A stretch of 64,000 nucleotides of DNA. It comes from JAKACA01 sp963735115. Lineage in GTDB: Bacteria; Actinomycetota; Acidimicrobiia; Acidimicrobiales; Bog-793. Positions 45,347 through 54,265 of this stretch are shown here, one piece after another. Each line of letters opens with the position of its first letter. Within the stretch, counting starts at the first letter, position 1. Below the pieces are notes generated by a model. It did no database searches. It saw nothing but the letters and a program-made list of their open reading frames with translations, and was not told the origin of the DNA. The position numbers were made by a program, and so were the translations under genes. The stretch spans positions 620,001-684,000 of the forward strand of contig CAVTJR010000001.1 of NCBI GenBank assembly GCA_963735115.1, in the 5' to 3' direction.

Positions 45347-48181
45347 ATGCGAGATGGGCAAGTGGGCGAGACATCAAGCTCTTTCGAAGCGAGCGCACTG
45401 GCCGCCCTTGGTCAGGCGATTGTCGTGAACGACCTGAAGCGTCGCATTCTCTACTGGAACAAAGCTGCAGAGGAGATGTTCGGCTGGACGGCGGCCGAGG
45501 TGATCGGGCGGGACGTCGTCGAGGTCGCCCGGGCAGAGGAGGAAGGCGAGCGCGACGCCCTCGTCATGAGCCGGATCATGAAGGGCGAGAAGGTAACGGC
45601 CCACTACTGGATGATGCACCGCGACGGCAGGCGCTTCCCGGTCCTGTCCACGATCACGCCGGTGCTGCAGGACGGCGAGCTCGTCGGTATCGCCTCGGTC
45701 GCCACCGACCTGACGGAACGGATGCGAGCTGATGAAGCCATGCGGCGGCTTTCCTTTCTCGTGGAGTCGTCGTTCGACGCCATTGTGGGCACGGATCTGG
45801 AGGGTCGCGTCACGAGCTGGAACGAGGCGGCGGAGCGGCTCTACGGCTACTCGGCCGCCGAAGCGCTCGGCCACGACGTCTCCCGGCTCGTCACGGCCGG
45901 TGACGACGGCGGTTACGGGAACGTGCTCTCCCGCTGGCAGGCCGGCGACCGCATCGAGCTGGAGGACTTTCCCGCCAGGAGGAAGAACGGCGAGATCGTC
46001 GAGATCCACGTATCCGTGTCGCCCGTGCGCGACGGCGACGGCGCCGTGATCGGGTCCGCCTCGATCGCCCGCGATGCCACCGAGCGCAACCGCCTCGAGC
46101 GGGCGGCCGAAGAGGACCGTCGTCGCCTCACCGAGGCACAGGACGTCGCTCAACTCGCCAGCTTCGAGCTCGACGCCGCCGACGGCTCGCTCCGCTGGAC
46201 GCCGTCGTTCCGGCGCCTCATCGGCGTCGATCCTCAAGATCCCGCTTCGACCGAGCTGTTCCTCTCGCGCGTGCACGCCGACGACCGCGCCGAAGCCGAA
46301 GCCAAGATCGCCGAGGCCTGGCGGCGGCAAGACGGCAACTTCGCGGACACCTTCCGCCTCGTGCGGCCCGACGGTGAGATCCGCTGGCTGCAACTGCGGA
46401 CACGGAGGATGCACGACAGCCACAACAAACTCGCCAAGGTGATCGGAACGGCCCTTGACGTCACCGACCGCCACCGTACCGAAGCGGCCAGGCAGGAGGC
46501 AGAGGAGCGCTTCCGGCTCGGCTTCGAGTGGGGGGCGGTCCCCTCTGCCATGATCGACCTCGAGGGCGCCGTGACGCGCGTGAACCCCGCCATGCTCGCG
46601 TTCGTGCACCGCACGGAGGACGAGATCGTTGGGCTCCCCGCCAATCACTTCGTGCATCCCGATGACCGCGACTACATCGGTACGGTGCAACGGGCGTTCC
46701 GGGGCGACCGGCTGCCCTTTGAACGACGCTTCCTCAGGTCTGACGGCACCTATGTCTGGGGGCTCGTGAACCTGGCGCTCGTGCGCAACGACGACGGCTC
46801 GCCTGCCTACGCTTTCGTGCAGGTGCAGGACATCACCGAGCGCAAGAACGCCGAGAAGACGCTCGAGCACATGGCGTTGCACGATCCGCTCACCGGTCTG
46901 CCGAACCGTCTGCTGCTGCAGGATCGCCTCGAGGGGACCGTGGCCCGAGCGAGCCATTACAAGCGCCGCGTGGCCGTCATCTTCGGGGACATCGACCGCT
47001 TCAAGCTCGTGAACGACTCGCTCGGCCACGCCAGCGGGGATCAGTTGCTCGTGGAGCTCGCCGGGCGTCTACAGACCCTCGCACACGTAGGCGATACCGT
47101 CGGGCGATTCGGCGGTGACGAGTTCGTCATGATCTGCGAGGACGTCGGCTCCAGCGAAAGCGCCACTGCCATCAGCCGCCGCATGGGCGCCGCCTTCGAC
47201 AGGCCCTTTCATGTGGCGGACCGCGACATCTACCTGACGGTGTCGTCTGGCGTCGTGCTGCCCGGTCCCAAGGACACCGACACGTGCTTTCGCGACGGTG
47301 ACATCGCTATGTACCGAGCCAAGGAGCTCGGTCGCGGACGAGTCGAGCTGTTCAACAAGGAGATGTTGTCGAGCGCCGCCCGCCTGCTCGACCTCGAGAG
47401 CGCCTTGCGGCTGGCGGTGGAGAACGGCGACCTCCGCCTCGCGTACCAGCCCATCGTCGATCTCCGGACGGGCTCGGCCATCGCCGTGGAGGCGCTCTGC
47501 CGCTGGCGGCACCCGGATCGGGGAGAAGTCAGCCCGGCAGAGTTCATCCCGGTGGCTGAGCAGTCGGGGCTGATCCGTCCGATCGGGCGGTTCGTGATCG
47601 ACGAGGCGATCCGGCAGATCGGGTTGTGGCGGGACAAGCTTCCGGGCGCCGCCGACCTCTGGGTCTCCATCAACCTCTCTTCCGCCCAGCTGTCCTACGA
47701 CCTCGTGGCACTCTGCGAGCAGCTCATCGCCCGAGACGCCGAGGACGGCTCCTTCGGCTTCGAGATCACGGAGAGCGTGCTCATGTCGGACGTCACCACG
47801 GCGATCGACGTCCTCCAGAAGCTCCGCCAGCTCGGCATCCCCGTGTCCATCGACGACTTCGGCACCGGCTACTCCTCCCTCGAGTACCTGAAGGTGCTGC
47901 CGGTCCATGCGCTCAAGATCGACCAGTCCTTCGTCGCCGGCTTGGGGCGCCTCCACGACCCCGATGACCCGTCGATCGTGCAGGCGGTCATCGCCCTGGC
48001 ACGAGCGCTCAGCATGGGATCCTGCGCCGAGGGCGTCGAGACCGAGGAGCAGCGTCAGGCCCTCGTCGCCCTCGGTTGCGAGACGGCGCAGGGCTATCTG
48101 TGGTCGCCACCGCTCGCACCGCAGGACTTCGAGCGTTGGTTCAGCGACCAGCTCGAGAACCGGCGTCCTCAAGGGGCTTGA
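45347..48181 (+). CDS. PAS-GGDEF-EAL cyclic-di-GMP enzyme
   Basis: 944 residues. Four PAS/PAC units in a row: about 15-125 (RRILYWNKAAEEMFGW), 135-250 (VTSWNEAAERLYGY), 270-380 and 390-505 (ends QDITERKNAE). GGDEF domain about 515-675 with intact RFGGDEF near 588 and LVNDSLGHASGDQLL; EAL domain about 685-935 with VEALCRW near 713, SINLSSAQL, SIDDFGTGYSSLEYLKVL and CAEGVETEEQ. Both active sites look intact. No membrane segment, so a cytoplasmic sensor, perhaps of redox or light through PAS ligands. The next gene starts in its stop (TGATG). Confidence 0.96.
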   Translation: MRDGQVGETSSSFEASALAALGQAIVVNDLKRRILYWNKAAEEMFGWTAAEVIGRDVVEVARAEEEGERDALVMSRIMKGEKVTAHYWMMHRDGRRFPVLSTITPVLQDGELVGIASVATDLTERMRADEAMRRLSFLVESSFDAIVGTDLEGRVTSWNEAAERLYGYSAAEALGHDVSRLVTAGDDGGYGNVLSRWQAGDRIELEDFPARRKNGEIVEIHVSVSPVRDGDGAVIGSASIARDATERNRLERAAEEDRRRLTEAQDVAQLASFELDAADGSLRWTPSFRRLIGVDPQDPASTELFLSRVHADDRAEAEAKIAEAWRRQDGNFADTFRLVRPDGEIRWLQLRTRRMHDSHNKLAKVIGTALDVTDRHRTEAARQEAEERFRLGFEWGAVPSAMIDLEGAVTRVNPAMLAFVHRTEDEIVGLPANHFVHPDDRDYIGTVQRAFRGDRLPFERRFLRSDGTYVWGLVNLALVRNDDGSPAYAFVQVQDITERKNAEKTLEHMALHDPLTGLPNRLLLQDRLEGTVARASHYKRRVAVIFGDIDRFKLVNDSLGHASGDQLLVELAGRLQTLAHVGDTVGRFGGDEFVMICEDVGSSESATAISRRMGAAFDRPFHVADRDIYLTVSSGVVLPGPKDTDTCFRDGDIAMYRAKELGRGRVELFNKEMLSSAARLLDLESALRLAVENGDLRLAYQPIVDLRTGSAIAVEALCRWRHPDRGEVSPAEFIPVAEQSGLIRPIGRFVIDEAIRQIGLWRDKLPGAADLWVSINLSSAQLSYDLVALCEQLIARDAEDGSFGFEITESVLMSDVTTAIDVLQKLRQLGIPVSIDDFGTGYSSLEYLKVLPVHALKIDQSFVAGLGRLHDPDDPSIVQAVIALARALSMGSCAEGVETEEQRQALVALGCETAQGYLWSPPLAPQDFERWFSDQLENRRPQGA

Positions 48182-49056
48182 TGCGCTTCTCTTACGCGGA
48201 GGCGATGGTGGATCCGAGCTGTTATGGCCCGCTCGCCATTGCAGCGGAGGCGGCGGGTTTCGATTCGTTCCTCTTGCCCGAGAGCATCGTGTACCCGCAA
48301 CACTCAGCCACGAGCTACCCCTACGTCGAAGGAGGCGGGCGGGAGTTCCTGGAGGACAAGCCGTTCATCGACCCCTTCGTGCTGGCGGGCTCGCTGGCAA
48401 GCCTGACGGAGCGCCTGCGCTTTGTGACCTTCGTCGTGAAGCTGCCACTGCGCCATCCCGTGTTGGCAGCCAAACAGGCGGCATCGGTATCGGTGCTGTC
48501 AGGTGGCCGCTTTGTCCTCGGAGTCGGCTTGTCGCCCTGGCCGGAGGATTACGAGGCATGCGGGCAACCCTGGCCCTCTCGAGGGAGGCGGATGGACGAG
48601 CAGCTCGACATCATCGACGGGCTGTGCGCAGGCGGCTTCTTCGAGTACCACGGGTCGTTCTACGATCTCACCCCCGTGAAAATCTGCCCTGTCCCGAATC
48701 CCCGCATCCCCATCCTCGTCGGAGGTCACGCCCCTGCGGCCCTCGAGCGGGCAGCACGCTGGGACGGATGGCTGCACGCCGGGTCGGACAGCGGGCAGCT
48801 CGCCGACCTGGTGGCGTCCGTGCTGTCGATGCGGGCCCGGCTCGGCCGGGAGGGTGAGCCCTTCGAGATCCATGCGATCTCGACCGACGGCTACAGCGCG
48901 GCGGGCTGCCGCCGCTTGAAGGAGATAGGGGTCACGGACGTGATCATCGGGTTCCGGGACACCTACCGCCCCGGCCCCGACACCGAGCCCCTTTCGGCGA
49001 AGCTCAGTGCCATCTCGCGCTTCGGAGCGGCCGTCATCGCCCGGGTGAAGGGGTGA
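48181..49056 (+). CDS. LLM-class F420-dependent oxidoreductase
   Basis: 291 residues from ATG 48181, which shares a base with the preceding stop and has AAGGGG upstream. Luciferase-like TIM barrel: RFSYAEAMVDP start, LTERLRFVTFVVKLPLRHPVLAAKQAASVSVLSGG (split here by family-typical LSGGRF), LGVGLSPWPEDYEACG, and ILVGGHAPAALERAARWDGW. Hydride transfer with F420 or FMN; F420 is likely in actinobacteria. Probably catabolic; coupled to the GGDEF-EAL gene only by position. Confidence 0.9.
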   Translation: MRFSYAEAMVDPSCYGPLAIAAEAAGFDSFLLPESIVYPQHSATSYPYVEGGGREFLEDKPFIDPFVLAGSLASLTERLRFVTFVVKLPLRHPVLAAKQAASVSVLSGGRFVLGVGLSPWPEDYEACGQPWPSRGRRMDEQLDIIDGLCAGGFFEYHGSFYDLTPVKICPVPNPRIPILVGGHAPAALERAARWDGWLHAGSDSGQLADLVASVLSMRARLGREGEPFEIHAISTDGYSAAGCRRLKEIGVTDVIIGFRDTYRPGPDTEPLSAKLSAISRFGAAVIARVKG

Positions 49057-49107
49057 CTCCGCCGCAGTAGCGTCTCTCGGGACGGCATCGGCCCACGAGG
49101 GGGCGTC

Positions 49108-49686
49108 ATGGCAACGAACAGTGAGTTCACGCTCCGGGGCATCAACCATCTGGCGCTCGTGTGCTCTGACATGGAGCGCACGGTCGACTTCTACTGCAAC
49201 GTCCTCGGGATGCCCCTCGTGAAAACGATCGAGCTGCCGCTCGGAATGGGCCAGCACTTCTTCTTCGACGTCGGCAACGGCGACTGCTTGGCGTTCTTCT
49301 GGTTCCCGCATGCGCCGTCGCACGCACCGGGCGTAGCGGCGCCTTCCGCCCTTCCCGGCCGGGGCGAGCTGGCGACGGCCCACGGATCCATGAACCACGT
49401 CGCCTTCGATGTCGACCCGGAGCAGATCGAACAGTACGCCGCTCGCCTCGCCGCCAAGGGGATCGAGTGCACGGCGCTGGCCAACCACGACGAGAGCGAG
49501 TACCAGGTCTCAAAAGAGCTTCACCCCGGGGTCTACGTGCGATCCGTCTACTTCTTCGATCCCGACGGCATCCTGCTCGAGTTCGCCGCCTGGACGCGGC
49601 CGTTGCGCCCGGAAGACGTGCGCCACGCCCCGGCGCGCGCCAACGGCCTGCGGCCCGTGCAGACGGCCTCCGGCGCGACGGCGTAG
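49108..49686 (+). CDS. VOC-family protein (glyoxalase/extradiol-dioxygenase fold)
   Basis: 192 residues, GAGGGGG before the ATG. Two beta-alpha-beta-beta-beta modules: INHLALVCSDMERTVDFYCNV and MNHVAFDVDPEQIEQYAARL, ending VYFFDPDGILLEFAAW. Metal ligands of the fold are likely His (INHLA), His (MNHVA) and Glu (LLEFA). Candidate ring-cleaving dioxygenase or lyase; substrate unknown. Followed 15 bases later by the AhpD-like gene. Confidence 0.9.
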   Translation: MATNSEFTLRGINHLALVCSDMERTVDFYCNVLGMPLVKTIELPLGMGQHFFFDVGNGDCLAFFWFPHAPSHAPGVAAPSALPGRGELATAHGSMNHVAFDVDPEQIEQYAARLAAKGIECTALANHDESEYQVSKELHPGVYVRSVYFFDPDGILLEFAAWTRPLRPEDVRHAPARANGLRPVQTASGATA

Positions 49687-49700
49687 GGTCAGGCGCTCCC

Positions 49701-50348
49701 ATGCCGCGCCTGCGCCAGGTGCCGCGCTCCGAGGTCGACGACGAGCTGGTGCGGAGAACCTATACGCAGCTGTTCGGCGAGCGGGACCCTGTGGCCGAGC
49801 CCGGCACGGCAACGGGGACGCCCGGCGACTGGTTCACCGTCTTCGCCCTCGTTCCCGACGTGCTGAGCCATGCCGTGAAGGGCTTCTCGTTGTACGCCAG
49901 CCCAAAACGGCTCCTCCCGCCCACCCTTCGCGAGCTTGCCCAGACCCGGGTCGGATGGGCGATCGGCAGCCAGTTCGTGTTCTCACAACACTGCAAGGCG
50001 TGCCGCGGCCTCGGCATCGACTCTGCCAAGGTGGAGGCCATCCCGCATTGGCAGACCTCGGAGGGCTTCTCGCCAGCAGAGCGAGCGGTGCTCGCCTACA
50101 CCGACTGCCTCGCCTTCGACGCCGGGCGCACGCCGGACGGCGTCTTCGAAGCGCTGCGCCAGCACCTCTCCGACGAGGAGATACTCGAGCTGACGTACGT
50201 GACTGCGCTCTACCTCATGCACGCCGTCATGAGCCGGGCACTCCGCACCGAGTTCGACGACCGCCCCGAACCGGTCGTCGAGGTGACATCCGAGGGCGAC
50301 CCGCTCGCTTACGACTTCCGTTCGGACATCTTCCCTCCGCCGGTCTGA
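49701..50348 (+). CDS. Carboxymuconolactone decarboxylase/AhpD-like protein
   Basis: 215 residues from ATG 49701. The core is ELAQTRVGWAIGSQFVFSQH followed by CKACRGLGI, with the CxxC pair of AhpD-type proteins, then AERAVLAYTDCLAFDAGRT and LELTYVTALYLMHAVMSR. Either a thiol-dependent peroxidase partner or a decarboxylase-fold enzyme. Next to a VOC protein, so a role in aromatic-ring breakdown is possible. Confidence 0.88.
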   Translation: MPRLRQVPRSEVDDELVRRTYTQLFGERDPVAEPGTATGTPGDWFTVFALVPDVLSHAVKGFSLYASPKRLLPPTLRELAQTRVGWAIGSQFVFSQHCKACRGLGIDSAKVEAIPHWQTSEGFSPAERAVLAYTDCLAFDAGRTPDGVFEALRQHLSDEEILELTYVTALYLMHAVMSRALRTEFDDRPEPVVEVTSEGDPLAYDFRSDIFPPPV

Positions 50349-50410
50349 GCTCCGGCGAGCCGGCGCAGCAGGCGCCTCGCGACCGGGGGAGGGCCGGTAC
50401 GGTTCCATCG

Positions 50411-51754
50411 ATGACCGACAGACCCCTCAAGGTTCTCCTCTACGGCAAGGACGCTCGGACGGACGCCATCGCCGAGGGCCTGCGCCGATCAGACACGAGG
50501 TGCGAACTTTCCGTCTGTGCCCCCTTTCGAAGCCCCGGCCTCGTTCGCAAGGCAGATCGTTTCGTCACCGCCTCACTCACCGACCTCGGCCGGATGGTCG
50601 CCATCGCACGTGAGCTGAGCCCGGACCTCGTCGTGGTCGGCCCGGAGGACCCGCTGTCGGTCGGGCTGGTCGACGCCCTGGCCGAGCTCGGCATGGCCTG
50701 CTTCGGCCCGACGCAGGCGCTCGCCCGCGTGGAGACAAGCAAGTCTTGGACGCGCGCACTCGTCTCCCGTTACGGCATCGCAGGCAACCCACGCCATCGC
50801 ACCTTCCACGCCGCCGCCGGCCTGGCGGACTACATGAACGAGCTCGGGACGGTCGTCGTGAAGCCGGACGGCCTGACGGGGGGCAAGGGCGTCAAGGTGC
50901 AGGGCGAGCAGTTGGCCTCGCTCGATGAGGCCGTCGCCTACGCCCTTTCGCTGCTTGCCGCGGACGGGTCGGTCGTGATCGAGGAACGGCTGGACGGCGA
51001 GGAGTTCAGCCTGCAGACGATCACCGACGGGGAGGCCGTCGTGCACTGCCCGCTCGTACAGGACCACAAACGCGCCTACGACGGGGACACGGGCCCGAAC
51101 ACCGGCGGTATGGGCTCGTACTCGTGCCCAGATGGATCCCTGCCGTTCCTCACCGAGGAGGATGTGGCCCTTGCCCGCACCGTCAACGAAGCCACGATCG
51201 CCGCCCTCGGGCGGGAGACGGGCACGCCCTACCGCGGCGTCCTCTACGGCGGCTTCATGGCGGTCGCCGGTGGCGTCCGTCTGATCGAGTACAACGCCCG
51301 CTTCGGTGACCCCGAGGCGATGAACGTGTTGCCGTTGTTCACGGGCGACCTCGTCGAGCTCATGTGGGCGACGTCGACTGGCCGGCTCGGTCAGACCAAG
51401 ACGTCCTTCGAGACGCGGGCAACTGTCTGCAAGTACGTCGTACCGAGCTCCTACCCCGAGGGCAGCTCCGATGGCGGCGTCGTCTCCACCGACGATTCGG
51501 CGCTCGGGAGTGATCTCCGCTGCTACTGGGCCGCCACGGAGCTGGCGACGGACTCATCCATTCGGCTGACGGGATCTCGCGGCTTGGCCTTTGTCGGGAT
51601 CGGCGACACGCTCGCGACGGCCGAAGCGCTCGCCGAGCGGGGGGCATCGTCGGTGAGCGGCCCCGTGCGCCACCGGGGCGACATCGGAACCCAGCAGGCC
51701 ATGGCGCGTCGGGCCGAGCACATGCTGCAGATCAGACCGACGAGGACCGCCTGA
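50411..51754 (+). CDS. purD: Phosphoribosylamine-glycine ligase
   Basis: 447 residues from ATG 50411; a longer frame upstream is a shadow of the two preceding genes. ATP-grasp enzyme of purine synthesis, making GAR. Markers: VVVGPEDPLSVGLVDAL, GPTQALARVETSKSW, VVVKPDGLTGGKGVKV, DHKRAYDGDTGPNTGGMGSY, YRGVLYGGFMAV, and LIEYNARFGDPEAMNVLPL. The N-terminus (VLLYGKDARTDAIAEGL) is unusual, with YGKDAR where GSGGRE is typical, as in archaeal-like variants. It stands apart from other pur genes. Confidence 0.93.
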   Translation: MTDRPLKVLLYGKDARTDAIAEGLRRSDTRCELSVCAPFRSPGLVRKADRFVTASLTDLGRMVAIARELSPDLVVVGPEDPLSVGLVDALAELGMACFGPTQALARVETSKSWTRALVSRYGIAGNPRHRTFHAAAGLADYMNELGTVVVKPDGLTGGKGVKVQGEQLASLDEAVAYALSLLAADGSVVIEERLDGEEFSLQTITDGEAVVHCPLVQDHKRAYDGDTGPNTGGMGSYSCPDGSLPFLTEEDVALARTVNEATIAALGRETGTPYRGVLYGGFMAVAGGVRLIEYNARFGDPEAMNVLPLFTGDLVELMWATSTGRLGQTKTSFETRATVCKYVVPSSYPEGSSDGGVVSTDDSALGSDLRCYWAATELATDSSIRLTGSRGLAFVGIGDTLATAEALAERGASSVSGPVRHRGDIGTQQAMARRAEHMLQIRPTRTA

Positions 51755-51784
51755 CGCAGTGACGAGCGTCGTCGTCGCCGGCAC

Positions 51785-53464
51785 TCACTCAGCTCGACCG
51801 CCGGCGGCCGCTGCCACCGACTTCGCCCAGGCGTAGTCGGCCTTGCCGGCGGGGTTGCGCTTCACGCGATCGACCGTGATGACGGCTTTCGGCAGCTTGT
51901 ACCGGGCGATCTCGCGTGCGCAGGTGGCGAGGAGCTCCTCGTCGTCCAAGCCGGCTCCTGGCTCGCGCTCCACGATCGCCACCACCTCGCTCCCCCATCG
52001 CTCGCTCGGGCGCCCGACGACGATGACATCGCGCACACCTGGGTGGTGGCGGACGGCCGCCTCCACCTCCTCGGCGAAGATCTTCTCGCCGCCCGAGTTG
52101 ATCGTGACGGCGTCGCGGCCGAGGACCTCGACCGTGCCGTCAGCGTGCAGGCGTGCGCGATCGCCCGGGACGCTGAAGCGCCGCCCGCCGATCGAGCGGA
52201 ACGTCGCCGCGGTCTTCTCGGGGTCGTTCATGTAGCCCAGGGGGATTCGGCCGGAGCGGGCCAACCAGCCCGTGCCGGTATGCCCGGGTTCGAGGAGCCC
52301 TCCCCGCTCCTCGTCGATGACGCAGGTCTGCGGATCCGGCCGAAAGCGCGCCACGCGACGGACCCCGTCACCGGGAAGGTCCACGGAGTCGGCCAGCGGC
52401 CCGGCTTCGGAGGACCCCATCGTGTCGCGGATGCGCACACCCGGCAGCCGCCTCATGATCGCCTCCTTCGACTTCGGCGAAAGTACGGCGCCGCTCGAGG
52501 AGAGGACGACGAGCGACGAGAGGTCGCGGGGGCGGGCATCCATGGCCTCGATGAGGGAGGCGGCGAAGGCCTCGCCGGCGATCGTGAGAAGGCTGACCCG
52601 CTCACGCTCGACCGTGTCGAGCACGTCGCCGGCGTCAAAACGGTCGACGACGTTCTGGATGACGACCGTCCCCCCGGTGTGCAGCGCTTGGAAGCTCACC
52701 CACTGCCCGGTGCCGTGCATGAAGGGAGCGGCGGACAGGCCCCGTGCCCCCGTCCTGGTGGCGGCCGCCTCCACGAGCTCGGAGAGCGAGCTCCATTCGT
52801 GACCGCCCTGGCGGAAGTTGCGGCCACCAAGTGCGGTGACGAAGATGTCACCTTGCCGCCACAACACGCCCTTCGGCTTGCCCGTCGTGCCGCCCGTGTA
52901 GAGGACATAGAGGTCGTCGGGCGACCACTCGATCGCCGGCCGCACCGAGGCGGCGGCCGCCAGGGCCGACTCGAAGTCCACCGCGCCGCTGAGCAGAGCG
53001 GCGCCGCTCTTGTCGGGCACCTGCAGGAGGAGCGTTGGCTTCTTGATGACCCCCGCCTGGGACAGCTTGGATAAGGACGCCTGTATCTGAGGGGCGAACT
53101 GAGCCTGGTAGACGACGGCGCGGGGCGCCATGTCGGCAAGAAGCTCCTCGAGCTCGCTCGTGACGTAGCGGTAGTTGACGTTGCACGGCGCCGTCCGGGC
53201 CTTCAGCGAGCCGAGGATCGACTCCAGGTACTCATGTCCGTTCAACAGGCAGATGGCGACACGGTCCTGGCCGGCTTCGTGATCAGCCAGCTGCGAGCGC
53301 TCGGCGTAGGTGCCAAGGCCGGCTGCGCAGAGCACGTTGGCGAAGCGCCGCGTGCGCTCGGTCAGCTCCGCCCAGCTGAAGCGCCGGTCGGGCGTGACGA
53401 TGGCCTCACGCTCGCCGAGGCGTTCGCCGAGCGCTTCCTGGACCTCGGCCAGGTTGAATTCCAC
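51785..53464 (-). CDS. Acyl-CoA synthetase (adenylate-forming)
   Basis: 559 residues from GTG 53464, one base after the upstream gene's stop. Phosphate loop LYTGGTTGKPKGVLWRQ, then APFMHGTGQWVSFQAL, DTMGSSEAGPLA, VPGDRARLHADGTVEVLGRD and the catalytic lysine in KRNPAGKADYAWAK. The GGTTGKPKGV form and short insertions resemble mycobacterial FadD17/FadD19-like enzymes of steroid side-chain degradation; substrate not determined. Transcribed with the HAD gene upstream. Confidence 0.92.
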   Translation of the reverse strand: MEFNLAEVQEALGERLGEREAIVTPDRRFSWAELTERTRRFANVLCAAGLGTYAERSQLADHEAGQDRVAICLLNGHEYLESILGSLKARTAPCNVNYRYVTSELEELLADMAPRAVVYQAQFAPQIQASLSKLSQAGVIKKPTLLLQVPDKSGAALLSGAVDFESALAAAASVRPAIEWSPDDLYVLYTGGTTGKPKGVLWRQGDIFVTALGGRNFRQGGHEWSSLSELVEAAATRTGARGLSAAPFMHGTGQWVSFQALHTGGTVVIQNVVDRFDAGDVLDTVERERVSLLTIAGEAFAASLIEAMDARPRDLSSLVVLSSSGAVLSPKSKEAIMRRLPGVRIRDTMGSSEAGPLADSVDLPGDGVRRVARFRPDPQTCVIDEERGGLLEPGHTGTGWLARSGRIPLGYMNDPEKTAATFRSIGGRRFSVPGDRARLHADGTVEVLGRDAVTINSGGEKIFAEEVEAAVRHHPGVRDVIVVGRPSERWGSEVVAIVEREPGAGLDDEELLATCAREIARYKLPKAVITVDRVKRNPAGKADYAWAKSVAAAAGGRAE

Positions 53465-53465
53465 C

Positions 53466-54158
53466 TCAGCGGCCCGCGGGTGTGCCGGCGGCGAATTCGC
53501 CGAGGCTGGCGAGGTGCTCGTGATCGGTGAACGGGCAGAGGGCGAACGGATCGAGGTGCACGGGCCGGATTCCCGCACCGCGGGCACCGTCGACGTCGAA
53601 GTGCACGCTGTCACCGATGAAGACACAACGCTCAGGCGGAACCTCGAGAGCGCTGAGGGCGAGGAAGAAGATATGCGGGTCGGGTTTCTCCACACCCACG
53701 ACATGGGAGTCGATCACGACGGTGACTTTCGCCATGGCGTCGCCTTCCAGCCCGCAGATACGGTGCTCGAGGAGCAGCTGCTCCATCCTGCCGGAGGCAT
53801 TGGACACGATTGCCAGCAGCAGGCCGGCGGCCTCGAGGGCCAGGAGGGCATCGGCCGCCCCGGGAGCCGGGACCCAGTCTTCGGCGAGGTAAATGCGCTC
53901 GATGGAGGCGAGCGCCTCCTCGATGCGATCCTCCGGAACGCCTGCGGTGCGAGCGACCACGCGGTCGACCATCGGCCAGTCCGCCTTGCCGAGGCGGTCG
54001 ACCTCCCGCATGCCGGCGTAGTGGGCACGTCGGCAGGCGTCATCGTCGGGGGTCGCCCCGAGCGGCGCCAAGGCAGCCCGCATGCGCTCCGGGTCGGGCA
54101 GCACGAGGACGCCGCCGGCATCCAGCAGGACGGCGTCGAGCGTGTCATCGATGAGCAT
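53466..54158 (-). CDS. HAD-superfamily hydrolase
   Basis: 230 residues. Motif I is degenerate-looking but usable: AVLLDAGGVLVLPDP (D-x-G instead of D-x-D), motif II SNASGRM, motif III KPDPHIFFLAL with FIGDSVHFDVDGARGAG. The second aspartate of motif I is Gly, as in haloacid-dehalogenase-type members, where phosphatase activity can be absent. A 2-haloacid dehalogenase or REG-2-like role is possible. The following acyl-CoA synthetase starts one base after its stop. Confidence 0.88.
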   Translation of the reverse strand: MLIDDTLDAVLLDAGGVLVLPDPERMRAALAPLGATPDDDACRRAHYAGMREVDRLGKADWPMVDRVVARTAGVPEDRIEEALASIERIYLAEDWVPAPGAADALLALEAAGLLLAIVSNASGRMEQLLLEHRICGLEGDAMAKVTVVIDSHVVGVEKPDPHIFFLALSALEVPPERCVFIGDSVHFDVDGARGAGIRPVHLDPFALCPFTDHEHLASLGEFAAGTPAGR

Positions 54159-54265
54159 CTCTGCAGGCTAGGGCGTCAAGTGAGCGGCTTCGGGCGCGAA
54201 GGAGCATGGTACGTTTCGCCCGGTGGCACCGATCCCGGGCACTTCGTCGCGGGTGATTCACCGCC

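Noticed and set aside
45374..47029. A 551-codon minus-strand frame opposite the GGDEF-EAL gene
   Set aside because: Mirror of the real frame, His/Gly/Val-rich and without motifs.
49409..50410. Long N-terminal extension of purD
   Set aside because: It is an out-of-frame reading of the VOC and AhpD-like genes.
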